64,000 nt of DNA from Metopolophium dirhodum. Lineage: Eukaryota; Arthropoda; Insecta; Hemiptera; Aphididae. The notes under the pieces were generated by a model. The model was not told where the DNA came from and ran no database searches. It saw only the letters and a list, made by a program, of their open reading frames with translations. Where the stretch lies: contig NC_083564.1 of NCBI RefSeq assembly GCF_019925205.1, forward strand, positions 16,650,134 to 16,714,133. The letters run 5' to 3'. Numbering within the stretch: position 1 is the stretch's first letter; each line of letters opens with the position of its first letter. Shown here piece by piece: positions 1 through 14,570 of this stretch. The position numbers and the translations under genes were made by a program.

Positions 1-671
1 TGTAATAACTAATAAGTAAGAAACACTTTTATAACACGTAACTTTTACAATAAATATTTCTTATAAAAAGAAACTTTTATATCAAATGGTTATTACGAGA
101 CTTCATTTTAAGAGATTCAACTTTATGACACACGTCTTTCAAACACTTGACTAGTTATCAGAAGACAGAGCTCATTATTTTTTTTTGGCATTGTCATTTA
201 TATAGTTTATTTCAGAACACAACTCTATGATAATAAATTAAGATTTAATACATTATTAACGCCATGTCGTCATGTAGGTATTAACTGATATTATTTAGTT
301 GAGACAACCTCCTGTGAAGTAATATGTCTTATTATTCATTTCATTACCATAGTGTTCTAACAAACATTAGGTACCTATTTGAAAAACTAACTAAAACTAA
401 AAAAGATATACAATTTGTGATACAAATTGTCAAAAAAATACGAAATTTAATGATATTATTAAAGTTATAATATGTAGGTATTTACGGTTATTTCTAAACA
501 ATAATGCTTAAACATTCTTGTATTAAAAAAATTATTAAAATAGCTCTTTTAAATATAAGTTCTCTTAAAATAATAGTTTTGTGCGATAAAATGTTTTAGC
601 GCTAGTCACCTCATATAATATTTTACTGTGTGTATGTGTTCATCAATGTACCATATTATTCTGCACTTTAG

Positions 672-3600
672 GAGTATTGGGGCTGATATGGTATGTATTT
701 TGGCTGTGGCTGTGCTTCGAGAAGCCGAGCCTCCATCCTACCATATCGGCCAGAGAGTTGAACTACATCGAATCGTCGTTGGGTGCCGCCAAACAGTCTG
801 CCGCGCCGACAATCCTCAACACGCCTTGGAAAGAATTTTTCACTTCCATGCCTGTGTACGCCATCATAGTCGCCAATTTCTGCCGGTCATGGAACTTTTA
901 CCTCCTCGTGCTGTTCCAGGCATCGTACCTGCACTCGTTCAACTTCGAAGTGTCTGCAGTGAGTTATACACATTATTATCTCATATTATACACATGATGA
1001 TTCACTAAGCAGTAAACATGCCCAGCCCTTTTTAATTCTTCAATCCTATTTTTTGAATATTTAAATAAACTTAAATAATATACTTATGTCACTTGGCTCT
1101 TTTAATCTTATACGCATCGAATTATATGTTTATATTGCCACTATGACACGTCCATACGGATAAGCAGGCCTTATAATATAGGCTTGCCTATATTTGTAAT
1201 TTTAAAAATACCAATTTTGATTATCGAAATATATTTTGAAAACAGTTTCAACTTTCATGTACAAAGTTACTTAACACAAAATTAAGTGATAAAAAACACG
1301 TGTATCAGCAATATTTTAGACGGTCTATTTCAAATTTTCACGGGTTATGCGCGAATGAATTTACTTTTTCTTCTTAAATAAATTTCATAATTACAAAAAT
1401 TTTCGTGTAGCGATGTATTTTTGTTCTACAAGTTTTTAATGTTTTTGATTTTTGCGGTATAGCGTTTTTGATGGTATTATTTATTTGATTCAATACCTAC
1501 GCGTTGAACGGCGTAATGTGTAGGCAATATAGGTGTACCAGCGTCGGAGAAAATAATATTATTTTCCAAACCTTCAGTATTAATAATATTATTATACGTT
1601 CCTTATTAGTGATTGCTAAAATAAAATTACTGATTTTATAATGATGTTGATAGGAAATTTCCGAAAAAAAAATTACATAAATGTTGATAAATGAATATAT
1701 TAATTAGTAATTACTAATATTGTTAAATAATTTTAAATCGCACAGGGTAAATATAATTTAACTATATTTTTTTTGTATTTTTTAAGCTTAAATAAATGAT
1801 ATGTTTTGGCATTTATAAATGCTTATTTAACAATTTTTTTTGCACAAAATCCACCCTGTAGATTAACTTTGTTTGTGTTTTCACTTCCGCAGACCGGTTA
1901 CATCGGCGCTTTGCCTCATCTGCTGATGACCATAGTGGTGCCCCTTGGAGGTCTGCTGGCCGATCACATACGGAAAAACGGTATCCTGTCCACGACCAGC
2001 GTCAGGAAGATTTTCAACTGCGGTGGTTTTGGCATGGAAGCCACGTTTTTCCTCGTGTTGGCCAACGCCCGCACGCCGCTCATGGCCACCATCGCCCTGA
2101 CCTGCGGTGTGGCGTTCAGCGGGTTCGCCATTTCCGGTAAGCACAGTGAACCCTATATCTCAGTGTCACACAATTCTGACCTAACAGTTAGCAGAGAAAC
2201 CGTGAGGGGATCAATCGATGTACAATATTATATTGACCGATATAACCCGTTTGGATCAAATTATACACACCTCCTACATGGATGCTGCACAGTTAAGCAA
2301 AATTAACATTTTTTGGTATTGGTTCCGGCTCACAGTATTTTAAGCGTTTTGGGGTTCCAGGGACTGTTCTTTTCTAGTTCCTGGTTTAATATTAAAGTCA
2401 CCACTTATTTCAAGCCAATCAAAAAGATATAAAAGTATGATGTGATTGGTATAGAACTTGAGCTTAAAATATTTTAATTTTGAAAACAATTTTTGATTCA
2501 TTAACAAATTCAATATAGGTTCTAACTGAAGCAAATTTCAGCACTCGTTTATTAAATCAAAATAAAAACGAAAGTACCTATAATGATAATATTTTATATT
2601 TTAACTGTTTATAAGGTTTTTGTTGTTTATAAGAAGTAACAATACATAATGTAAAGTCAGATTTGTGAAAAATGGAATTTTGTTTGTTTGCGTTCCACAT
2701 AATATTATAATTTTATTCAGATTTGTTGACCTAGACATTACTTTGAATTGTACATGGCCGTGTTTTATACAGGGTCCCAATGTGGCGGTAAACCGAAAAC
2801 TGCTGTTAAAATATTATGTATTATTATTTTAACTTACAGGGTTCAACGTTAACCATTTGGACATTGCGCCGAGATACGCTAGTATACTGATGGGCATATC
2901 GAACGGAATTGGTACGATAGCCGGTCTTCTGTGTCCGGTCGCGATCAACATCATCATCAGGCACAAGGCACGTATACTATTATACCATGGCCAGAGTTCG
3001 CGAATTTAAGTATTTGCGTAACTAATACCCATATCGAACGTAGAAAATCATAGCAGAATTATGAGTGAATAAATGTGTTAGAGTACCTACCTACCTATGG
3101 ATGATAATTGAAATTTGAAATTGTATATTTCGATGATTTTATTATATTATGTTACTCAAATGTTATGCTTATTAGTTATTTTACTTATTATTTTCGAAGT
3201 TTTTGTTTAATATATTAATCAATACATATTTTGTTTCCCTTTTATTAATAGTGATAATCCCCACGAGCGCTACGGTTAGGTTAGGCTATGCGCCATCCGC
3301 CACGGTTTATAATCTGATGTACCCATCACATGTTAGGAAGATTCGTATTCATCAAAAGTTCATGTTTTGAAAAAATGAAGTTTTAAAATATTTTTAGAAC
3401 TTTGTAGTACGTTTTTTAAATGTTTAAGTGCATATTTTTAGGTTATTAATATTTAATAGCATATTAAATTATAAATAGCAATATTTTTGTGTAGTGTTTT
3501 AAGTCCTGAACTCTGATTGAGATCTTGTTGGCGCAGCTACCCCGATAAACCTTTTTTTATTAAATGTAATAATATGACGTATTAATACAGTAAAGACGTT

Positions 3601-5207
3601 CTCACCGAGATTGGTTTTGTAATTGTTGTAGACGAGGCAGAGCTGGAGCGAGGTATTCATACTGGCCGCCGTCATTCACTACATTGGGGTGGTGTTCTAC
3701 GGAATATTCGCCTCGGGAGAATTGCAACCGTGGGCCGAGCCCAAGGTCGAAGAAGATCAACAAATGGATGAGGTAGGTTTGACCTGAGCAGTATCATTAA
3801 GGCAAAAAATATCCCCAGAACGGCTTACTCCAAAAATTCATTATTTTGAGAAATATCAATAATATTGTTTTGCATATTTTAAGGTTTTTCTATTTTTTTC
3901 AATTACAATATTCGTGAAACAATAGTACGTAGCAAATTATATAATTTCAATAGAAGTTTATTTTTGACTAATTAAATTTATTTTTATTTAAGCTATATTT
4001 TTTTAACTTAATAATAATAATATATTATGGTGATTAGGCCGAAATGGTTGGTATATGGTGAATGTACTAAAACGTATTTATTCCTTAAGTAGTTAACCAA
4101 AATGACTTAACCAACAGGCAACTATCAAGGAGTTAAGCTACTCGGGTTTTTAAATAAATTATAATATTTAAAATTTCTATGCAAAATAAAATATAATTAA
4201 TAAAATAAGTTCTGCCATCTAGCGGAAAAATTGTCCCTTAAGCCGGTCTGGCTTTGAAATACCTATTATATTATTATTTATTATACTAAGGACCGTTCTT
4301 ACAATGTCCAGTTAAAGTTAACACTCTTTATTTCAGAAAATACTTATATTTTTTAAATTATTTCTTTTAGATAATTTTAATTTGTTACTAAAAAACATTT
4401 TTGGAAAAAAGTTATATTGTTTACTATTATTTATTGTTTTATTTTTTGAGGTTTTACTCTTTTGAATGACAACATGAATTTTAATTTCATATTCCAAAGC
4501 AGAATATTATTTAATTATTTGATTTTTCGATCTATAAAAATCAAATTTGGAACAATTATTTTAAGTTTATAGATGACCGGAGTAGTTAGATCAAAACTAT
4601 TGTGTGTGCCCGGCGCCAGCCCTGTTCTACTCTATTCCATACATCTAATTTTAAGTATGTACTTGTAACTTATAAACTACAAGTCCAAGATTCGATTTTG
4701 TATATTCCAAAGTAGGTACTCCAAAAAATATTCTGATTTGGAATAAGGCATATAAAAACTAATGTTGTCATTAAAAAATCATAACGATAAAAGAAGTTAA
4801 AATGTATTTCTATTTTCAAAAAATGTTTTAACTATTAATAAATATTATCAAAAACATCAATAGTTTTTAAAAGAACGAGTGCTTTACGTTAAATGAATCA
4901 CCCGTGGTGAACATTAGCTGAATTTTTTTATTAGTAATCAGACGGTTGGGACGTCTCAAACTTGTCGGTTGTAATATATTATATTAATACGAAAAATGCC
5001 CAACAGGTGAGCGTTGACAAGAAGAGTAAGCTCTCGTCGTACGGTTCGGTCGAACAGTCTTCGGGCAAAGGGTTCGTGAACGCTGGCCTCAACACCAACT
5101 GCATCGTCGGTGAAACCGAACCAGCGCCGCCGACCGACAACCCGACAAATCCGTTCCTGGCCAAGCCCACCGCAACCACTACCAATCCGTTCGCTACGTC
5201 CGAGTGA
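672..5207 (+). CDS. VGlut: Vesicular glutamate transporter (SLC17 family), 3' five exons
   Basis: VGLUT proteins are multi-pass synaptic-vesicle carriers that load glutamate using the proton gradient. Exons read 672-958, 1893-2136, 2840-2967, 3632-3772 and 5007-5207 (TGA stop). Phases agree at every junction, and the joined exons give about 333 codons. Visible family signatures in order: NTPWKEFFTSMPVYAI, ANFCRSWNFYL, ALPHLLMTIVVPLGG, STTSVRKIFNCGGFGMEA, SGFNVNHLDIAPRYAS, then FYGIFASGELQPWAEP, followed by a hydrophilic tail with two NPF motifs. NPF tripeptides are known ligands of EH-domain endocytic proteins; that role here is inference. The intron after 2967 needs a GC donor. The acceptor before 5007 has a poor pyrimidine tract. 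The N-terminal transmembrane half is outside the window. Drosophila-type VGlut is the closest match I recognise; another SLC17 member such as sialin is less likely because of the VGLUT-like tail. Confidence 0.93.
959..1892 (+). other. VGlut: VGlut intron
   Basis: AT-rich intron with donor GTGAGT and acceptor TTCCGCAG. No nested gene is visible. Near 1000 there is a GATTCACTAAGC word also found at 15757, which looks like the edge of a common repeat. Confidence 0.8.
2137..2839 (+). other. VGlut: VGlut intron
   Basis: Phase-1 intron with donor GTAAGC and acceptor AACTTACAG. Short open frames inside it are not supported by anything. Confidence 0.8.
2968..3631 (+). other. Candidate GC-AG intron of VGlut
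   Basis: The exon reads ...AGG CAC AAG and is followed by GCACGT. The next exon starts ACG AGG CAG AGC TGG in phase 0, giving HK-TRQSW, the order known in VGLUTs. The nearby GT at 2972 would shift the frame and replace TRQSW with unrelated residues. The homologous exon of the minus-strand paralogue (20239-20366) is also exactly 128 nt and uses an ordinary GT donor. Confidence 0.8.
3773..5006 (+). other. VGlut: Last VGlut intron
   Basis: Phase-0 intron with donor GTAGGT and acceptor CCCAACAG. The interior is AT-rich with no recognisable gene. Confidence 0.75.
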
Positions 5208-8200
5208 TAATCTGATATCACATTAATATGTTATATTAATAATAAATTATTGATGTAACGGATAATTCGAGTTCGGATCACACTGTCCTGGCGTCGATCA
5301 TTACTACACGGATTATATTATAATATAATGATAATAATACAAATTATTATTATTATTGTTACATTGTAAAGGCCAGTAGGTACTTCGCGAGCAATAATAC
5401 CGTTAATTGCGTAGTCTCGATTGTGTGTTTCTATCGCGTAGTTGTTTCGTAGGTATTAAAATAATAATTTTTAGGTAGATAATATTACTAAAATCGATTT
5501 TCTCTCAATTATACGATTTTGGTAATTATATATTATATAGTAATTATTACAATAACATTATAATAGTATTATCGTACACACTCGTCTCATCTATATATTG
5601 AATAATAATATTATTATAATATAATAGAACCTAGAACATGAATTTCGCGTTTATCGATTTTTCCAAATTAATAATTATTAATTATAATATACTGTCAATT
5701 TGTTTTTATACAATACCGAATAATATAGATTCCGTCTTGTAACGGATGAAAAATATAATATAATAATATTATGCATTATAATATTTATATAGCTTGGTCG
5801 GCTCGAAAGCGCACGGCCACAGCGTTATAATAATGTGTAATATTATAATATATTTTATAGATATTTATTACTTAACCTTACTATGTAGGTAGGTAATTTC
5901 AATCGTATCTGAACTTATGGTACTTACGTATTACCCGGTACTTGATTTCCCACTGTTTTAAAACTCAAAAATATTAATATCAAGAATACTCGAATAAAAT
6001 ATAATAATCATAATTATGAACTGAAAAAGTACAATATTAGTACAGTCGTACAAAAAATAATAAAAAAGTTTGTTTTTAAAAAATAATAATCCTAATATTA
6101 TTATTACTATATTTGGTACGAATAAAACACTTGGTTGATAGTTTCTTACGTTTAGTTCTTACGTGTGAGAATATAGTAATCTTAAGTTATTTATGTATTT
6201 GTTGATCAAGAAAGTTGTGTGTTGGAGGGACAACAATAATAGTGCAGTACTTATCTGTATCTTTTGAAATTAAATCAAATCAATTGTTCACATCAGCGGG
6301 ATTCTGACGTTACACAAAGTGTTAACTATAATATTATGTCCATACAATTGTCGACCCTGTGCCATTTAACGTTTTATTAGTAAAAAAGTGCTTTTACACA
6401 CTATCATGTCATCATCTATTGTAACTATATTATAATAAACGAGCAATTTATTTATGATTAAGTATTTAAAGTTTGTATTAACGGAGCGGAGTGGCACAGG
6501 GGTAGGTACCCCGCAAAATTTAGTCATTCAAAAGAGTAAAAAAAATTCAAAATCAACAAAGATAATATTTTCCAAAAATTTTGTTTTGTAACAACTTAAA
6601 ATTATGATTTACAAATCGATACAGGTACCACATTACGGTCTGCGGACATTATGTAATTATACGTAAGTGCCATAAATTACGATGACGCGATGATCGCATA
6701 ATAATGTATTCTGTCAATTTCTTTTTATACAATGTAATAATAGATTACATGTTAAATAATTATAATGTTATATAATTATAATATTATGTATTAATGTTTT
6801 AATAAGCTTCGTTGGCTCAAATAATGCGTTCGGCCGCGTTTCATATAATAATAATATTATAGGTAGGTACTATATTATAGGGATTAGGTTATAGTGGTTT
6901 AGATTAGGTTAGACTTTTCCGAACGATTGTTTTATTACTATTATAATGTACAGTTTTTTTGTCCAACACAATATTATTATATTGTATTAAGATAATGCTT
7001 ATTCTCGGTCAGAATCGAACGTGTGTTGAAATGTGATTCAGTAGATATACCTAGTAGTCATATTATATGTATATAAACTATCTCGGCGTATACGCATAAT
7101 ATGCGTTGAAAATAAATAGTTATAAAATATCGAACCGTCACCTGCGATTTTGTTTTTTAGCTGAGATTTTTTGTCCACCGTGACCATTGCGTGTGACACG
7201 ATTCTTAACCGACACTCGTCGCGTGATTCGTAATAAATATATATATTAGGTACATGAATGCATAATACTAAATAAAACGGTTGTATGGGAGCTGATGACG
7301 TTGATGGGATGATAATAATAATATAACGTCCCTTGTCCGACGCTTACCCATATTATGGCCAGCGTGGTTTAGAGTAAGAAGTGTTATGTTTTTTTAGCGC
7401 GTAAATTAGTAAACGATTGAAATACAAAATATAGAAAATATGATATAGAATATAATATTATAATATAGTCACTATATTATGTAGTTATATGTTATTATGT
7501 CCATTGCATATTTCGTATGCGATGAATGCCTTTTCGAAATTCGTCCTACTGTGATACAATATAACATAATATTATTTTATTATTATGCACGCCTGTAACT
7601 GGGCTGGTCGGGCTATATATTTTCGTTGTTCCGATATAACCAAAATGTTGGGCTTAAAATACGACGATAATTATGTTATAATAGTACCTCTGTATACGAC
7701 GGATAACAGTAAAAATATTATGATATTGTATTGCTCCCCCAAACGACTCGACGACCCGCCGTGTCGGGATGAAGTCAAACGTCGCAACAAGTTGATTTTT
7801 TTCTAGTAGTTGTATTAAACGTTTTTATTTACGCATAATATAATTCTTTACAGTTTGTTCTGTTGGTTCGATTTGAAATCGCGTAAACGATAAGATACTT
7901 TTAAGAAGTTTTTTGAATAATGTCAATTAAAACACATAAATATGAAATACTGTTCTGTTGATTTCTTCGTCGAATATTAATTAATGTTTTCTTTTGTAAA
8001 CTAAATAACTAATATGTATTAAAATATAATTTCCGTAGACGAGTGTTTAGTTACACTGAAACAAAACAAAAAAAAAACTGTTGAGGTCGCGCACACAAAT
8101 ATACCATACCAATAATTCTTCAGATTTCACTTTTCCTCTCGGTGAAATAGGAAAACGATCAATCACACGAACTTACACCCTAATATAAGACATACATATT

Positions 8201-11200
8201 AATATTGTTTATCGTCATATAAATTCCATGCGCTTCAATAAAAATTAAAAACCAATGATATAGCTTACTCAATGTTCGAACTCAAGTAAAACCAAAAATC
8301 CGAAGAACAGTTTGGACATGTCACATGTATAGCAAGTGCAAAAATACATGAAAGTAGAATGTGCTGCGCTGACATTGTCTTTAAAAAAACGGGTTTCTTT
8401 TCAAATGCCCATAAATTAATAAACTAAATTGCTACTTTACCATAAATCGTATTTCCGTTTTTGGTGAATTTGCCTTTACATAGTATGTAAACTTTACCGT
8501 ACAAATGTACGGCAAATACTTTTCGCGTCCACGGCCACGGTGTAATAATATATTTTAGAAATATGTATAAAGAACCAGCGAACGTTTCAAATGTTTAAGG
8601 TCATTATAGCTTTTATAAACACCTAACGTTAAAACCATATTGTCAATTTTGTCCTTTAAAAAATTAATCATTATTCGTATTGTATTGTATGCACAATCGT
8701 TTACGAAAAGCTATAAATACAGTTGCGGAATAAAAAGTTAATGGACCTCCAACTAGTTTAAACACGTCTTAAAAACAGCTAAGATCGTTCAATTTAATAA
8801 ATTTTTACTATTCATTTATGTAAATTTTCCGTTCTTAAATCGTTATCTATTCACCCCTGTTGTTTTAATTATTTTATGAAAAATTATAAATTTCAATTCT
8901 TACCAATATTATTATGCTTATTATAGATATATAATATGTATGTATTAATAATAATTATTATATATTGACATAAAATTTGTTGTTTATTAAACAGAATTTG
9001 TAATTATTTTATAATGTATCAATAATATTATATTTATTTAAAACGGTTAAGAATTAATATTAATAATATACGATTAAGACATGAGATAACTATTTCGGTA
9101 GTTATCTCAAGGCTGACACGACAATAAATTAGGATTAAGTTATGTGTTAAGGAATTTGTTTTTATTCGTTATTTTAATTTTAACTTTTTTTCAGTTTATT
9201 ATGTTATAGTAAATTTCATTGTTTTTGTGTTTTATTATTAATTATTTTTCGTTGATTGGTTAAGTATTGTATTTTGTTTTGTTATGCTTTTCGGTTCAAA
9301 CAGTGTTCGATTACACAAATTATATTACTCTCAATACTCTGAACACAACGATATGCCTTAATTCTGACAATAATAAGTCGATAATAAAATGATAATAATT
9401 AAACGATACGGACGAATTTAAATGGCACTCGTTATATACACAAAAAATAAGTCAAAATCACCCACACAAGATAAAAAAAAAATATTACAATACATTACCT
9501 AAATAAATATAATAATTCGCACTAAAAGAAAAACTAATAATATTTTCACACTGCACTAGTTACTCGAAAAGCACAATATACGAATAAGGCACTTCAATGA
9601 AAACTTTGAACGAAAATATATAATAATAATATGTTATGTAATATTTTATGATAGACGTAATTTTTTGTTATATATTTAATATAGGTAACCTATTTAAGTG
9701 TAAATAATAATAATATAAAAATGTAATGTTTTAAGATTTTAAGTCGGTTATACTATGTATAGAACACTATTCGCGTTTAGACGATATAACCGTAATTTAG
9801 CTTGTAAGACGTATATTCCCAATAACATGACTAAATAAATATTTAATCATGTCTTATAATATAATAATTATTATTATTGTATTTTAGGCTAATCACAATA
9901 ATTTTCGTTATCGCTTAAACGTAAACGCGTTAGATGCTCCATAAAATAATTATTTATTTACTATTAATTGTTTCGCGACAAAAAGTTTTTTTTTTCTATA
10001 ATAGTTATTAAAATTTAAAATATTATATTTATTGCATCAAAAAGTCAAATAATATAATATTTAAACAAACTATATGGTAACAACTTATTTTTCATTCTAA
10101 GCTAAATACCTACTAATAATATTTAAATAATAATTTTAAACAACGCCAGTATTTTAATGATAGTACGACAATCGTCGGATAACTCGTTTTAATTACATTT
10201 TCGCGACAGAAATACATTCAATAACATTATATTATACTCGTAATATTATAGATTCGTACATTAGCGAAGACTTACTTAATTTCATAGCACAAAACCTGTC
10301 ATTTATTCTCCATTGTCTGAAATAATATTTCGTACCTACGCTTATTAGTGGGAATACCTTTGTAGACGATCGACTGACAATGCACCGTCCGTATAGTTAT
10401 CCGCTTTAGACGATAGCGCCTTTGAGATTTGAATTTTCCATACGAATTTTATATTATACTTATCTGTTAAACTTAAAATATTGGATAACCATTTTTTTTT
10501 CTTAAACAAAGGGAATCTTTGCCCCCAGCACCTCACCATCCGAATAATTACGTCCCCGAGTATAAAACCATAATATTTATCATCGTACTATAATTTAATA
10601 AGACGACAAATAAATAATATTAGTTACTTTATTATAATATTATGTTTTTTTTTTATTCTACGTTGACGGAATAATAATTATCGTGGATATCGCGATAAAA
10701 AACTGATCGAAAAAAAAAACAAATACATTTTACTATAATATTATAATCATTAGGTGAAAATATTGGTTAATTCGACTCCGATAAGTTTTGTGTACTTATC
10801 GTTCTAAGATATATTATCGTAATTGGTATAAATATGACATTGTGTTACGCATAGGTAACATAATATTATAAAAACAATATTTTATAATCCGTTCCGTTTC
10901 AAACTGTTCATAATAGCGGAGCACTGTTGTTTTCGAGTCGAATATTAATTGTATACGTCTTAAGGAATTTTACCATTATAATACAATTATTGTGCTTAAG
11001 AAAAAAATAACAATTATTATTATACGACACAGACATAATAATATACAATTTAATGTGTATCTACGTAAAAGTTTTGTTATATTATATACCTACTTATAGT
11101 ACCTACCTACCTAAAAAATGTTTAACCATTCTTACCACTTAGCCATATCCGTTCGATATAACTTTAAATGTATTTTAGCGTTTCGAGATTATTATAACTA

Positions 11201-13490
11201 TTATGTACTTATTCATTGTTCTTGGATCATCATAATAATAAAATGGTCGTAATATTTTATTGTTGTTAACCTTTGTCCCTTTTCGTTGACGGACATTACC
11301 CGTTTACACACTATAGTCTATATTGTATTATTAGTTTATTATAGATTTCAATATATCAATATAATATTGTACCCAACGTAATATTGTATTTCTATTGATT
11401 TAATAATTCGATCAATTTATTCTAGTGTTATATATATACGTTTTCAGTCATATTTATAAAATTTAATATAACATATTTAAGAAATGCCATTAACGATATA
11501 CAATTCATTTACATTTAGTCATAATGTGTAACATTTTAAACATTTTGTTCCAACACATAAAACATTAAACAATTTCGACTTTAAATTTTACTTTATTTTT
11601 TATTTTTATCTGTAACTACTAATATATTTTAGGTATCTATATATAATATTATACGTCTTGATCAATGTCGATTTTTCCAAAAAATCGTAAGGTTAATCAT
11701 GACATCATGTGGAGATTCACTGCCTATAGTCGTCAAGGCGTAGGTACAGCGGACGTCTATTCACTGCAGGTTGCGTGTAGCATAATATTAATAAGAATGG
11801 TAAGGTCGAATTGCACTCGGGTCAGAAAAAGCTTAGGTTTGTATAATAATTGCATTCAGGTTTTAAACATATAATGGTTGGATCACACTGGGTTTAAAAA
11901 ATCGCAATATTCGAATTATATAACACTCGTTCGATCGTTTCATAAAACCTATTTGTCAATAAACATCAGTTTAGTCAAGTACAGTTCAAGACGTGTTCGA
12001 CAATTCCCAATGAGAAACCGGATTGACCATCGGTTTCGATGCTATAATATTCGGTAGAAGACATAAGCGTGAAAATGAGATACGAAAAAAAAAGTTGTAT
12101 CTTACGAAAGCGCCAAAATCCTAGATACCTGTAACCTATGTGCCACGGTTAATAGATATTAAATTTAGAACTATATATTATATTTTAACAATTTATTATT
12201 GACTAATTTTGATAAGATCGAAAAATTCAACGATTTATTAAAATTAAAATTTTATATTTATAATTAATTAATTGCTATTTTATTTATTGACCATTTTTTA
12301 TAAGATCGACATTTTTAAATAACAACTTATATGAAATATTAATTTTGGCGCTTATGTCATGTCCTATACATTTTGACGCAAATGTTATGTCATTTTTGTA
12401 CCTTTAGCGCTATGTCATATATCCATAATATTATACTGGGTGATTTTATTTACCTATTAAAATTATTTATTTGGGTGATAATTAATATATTATTAGGTAC
12501 TTACTGCGTAAATGCGCGTTCACGAGTTCTCGAATATCGAAACGATAAAAAATAAGTACTTTTACCTCATAACAAACATAATATAAGTATAAATAAATTT
12601 ATCACGAAACGCTTCACAAAATGTATTACACCTTTATAATCGAACTCCGTAGATAAATTGTAATACTTCTGTATTATATCGATAAGAATTTACTATAAAA
12701 ATTAAGACTGCAGTGTAGGTTAGCCAAATCGGTTTAATTCTTATAAACTAAACGTCCGTAAAATGTGAATATTGTTTTTTATTATTTTGTTTTTTTTTTT
12801 ATCAATTATTGCTTATCATTTGGTTTATGCGTACTTTTATTCATAAATGGTCGATAATATATTTTAATCAATATCGATATATATTTTAATAGTTAGGTAG
12901 GTAGTATATAATTATCACACTTTTCACAAATTAATTTTAGACTTTGAACGTAGCAATGAATGTATTTATTTTATAATGATGTTTATTGTTGTTTGTTTTG
13001 TATATCTGTAAACATGTTTGAAGCTAAAAAAATACTTCAATAATTATTAACTTTGATATCTAGAAACAAACTGGATTTAATTGTTGCTCAATACTCAGTA
13101 GTAGAGGGTGTGTCGTGGAGGTCAAAAAAATAAAATACCCAGTAAGGTACTTACTTACTACTTTTTAACATTATTAGGAAAAACCTACAAAAAAAGGGTA
13201 ACTTGCATAGGTAGGTTAGGTATAGGACATAGGTATAACACTGTTAAGCTAAGTAAGGATAAACACGAATGATGGAGCAACGGAGATTAATTTAGTAATT
13301 AAATAATTAGAAATATTAGTATATTAAGAACCTTTTAAAACTTAGTCATACAATTTTTTTTTGTATAATTGTCAGTAAAAGTTATTTCGTTTGGTCAAAA
13401 AGTTTGAACGATGACAATTTTAGTTATTTTGCTGTAATTAAAAAATATTATTTAGGTACCGTAAATAATAATGACAATATAAATATAATA
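5208..13490. other. Gene-free AT-rich stretch downstream of VGlut
   Basis: I see no exon set, transposase or RNA gene here. The stretch is dominated by A/T runs and short ATAATATTAT-type palindromes. An isolated 73-codon frame at 7585-7806 has no family signature. Part of it may be VGlut 3' UTR. Confidence 0.55.
5241..5246 (+). terminator. First AATAAA after the VGlut stop codon
   Basis: AATAAA lies 34 bases past the stop. It is the first candidate cleavage signal, but AATAAA is frequent in this AT-rich sequence and the true 3' UTR may be much longer. Confidence 0.3.
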
Positions 13491-13494
13491 TAAA

Positions 13495-13640
13495 ATATCC
13501 TAGACTGACAAACAGTTTCCGCTCAGAATCGTTTTTCATATATAATGATATTATATCATTAAATTCAAATTGTATACCATACATTATACAGTGACTTACT
13601 ATTGTAACCTACTGTACAATAGAGCGATACCCACTTTCCC
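13495..13640 (-). repeat. R1 repeat, terminal fragment
   Basis: Carries the inverted forms of the R1 start words: GTAACCTACTGTAC, the ATGATATTATATCAT palindrome and CGCTCAGAATCGTTTTT. The same block recurs at 17210-17330, 41075-41200, 49435-49560, 54660-54715 and 59478-59595. Confidence 0.75.
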
Positions 13641-13709
13641 ACCTTTTTTAAGTTGATTTTTCAAAATATTAAAACACAAATAACCAATAATGTAGTTAAG
13701 TTTGCTTAC

Positions 13710-14570
13710 TTTTTCTTCGAATGGAACAGCAAAATCATTACAGGAAATAAGCTTCAATAAATCTTCAGAAGGTAAAGATAGAAAATCATATCCTTAACCA
13801 CTTCTCTGAAAATATTAATCATTATTTTTATAATTAATTACTGATTGATATTATACAGAATTAAATTATGTTTATCATACAAAAAGTGTTGTATGACTAT
13901 ATTATGATTCAGTTCTTGACAACAATTCCGTACAGTTGTGTAAGTCGGCTAATGCTTTGATTACAAGACAATTTGAAAGATCTAGTTGTTTTTGTAAAAA
14001 CTCAGCACATGCACCATTTACATAATCTAATTGTTATACATTTGCAGCTTGTAACAACACCTTAGGAATGAACAATAATTCACATAAAATTATATGTTGT
14101 TTGTATATATATATTAAATCAAATATTTTATTATACCTGTACATTTTCATTTGTGACCATTATTTCTCCGGTATAAATATAATCTACTAATAGTTGTAAA
14201 ATGGTGGAATCTAATTCTCTTATATAAATAAGATCTTTATTACTTTCATTAAAATTACTAAACATTGAACGGAAATATGGACTAGCTGCTATTAAAACAT
14301 TTGTATGCCCAATAACAATTTTACCATCATCTGCTTCAAATCACATAAAACTTCATTCCTAAAAACAAAAATGTGCAAGTGATATTTATTTTGAATGGAG
14401 GTAAAATCACTGTCAACATACTGGTGTAGACATTGTAAATCTTCTAGTATTTTTACTGAGTGAGAGTCATTTCTAAATTTAGTTGGTTCGCATCCATTTG
14501 AATTCAGAGCTTGCTTTAGATTATTTTCACAAGATGAAGTCCGTGAGACATCCATTTCTTTTACTGACAT
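13710..14570 (-). pseudogene. Kelch-like (KLHL2/3-type) pseudogene, BTB and BACK parts
   Basis: KLHL proteins are Cullin-3 ubiquitin-ligase adaptors. Reading leftward from ATG at 14570, exon 14422-14570 ends EDLQCLHQ. Exon 14137-14358 carries a BTB core (GKIVIGHTNVLIAASPYFR, IRELDSTILQLLVDYIYTG). An exon starting at 14060 carries the BACK start (QLDYVNGACAEFLQ, then ALADLHNCTELLS), and one ending at 13710 reads LLKLISCNDFAVPFEEK. Donors GTATGT, GTATAA and GTAAGC and acceptors TTTTTAG and CCTAAG remain, so this is not a processed retrocopy. Lesions seen: a frameshift after LCDLK before the BTB core, in-frame stops in the BACK exon, and a frame change near 13790. No kelch repeats follow. KLHL genes are amplified in aphids (established knowledge), which fits a decayed duplicate. 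Confidence 0.82.

Noticed and set aside
628..1008. 126-codon plus-strand frame over the first VGlut exon
   Set aside because: Overlaps the SLC17 frame, which matches the family residue by residue; this is a shifted shadow.
1881..2144. 87-codon minus-strand frame
   Set aside because: Antisense shadow of the GC-richer second VGlut exon.
7585..7806. 73-codon frame in the gene-free stretch
   Set aside because: No family signature, no splice context, and length is within chance for frames in this region.
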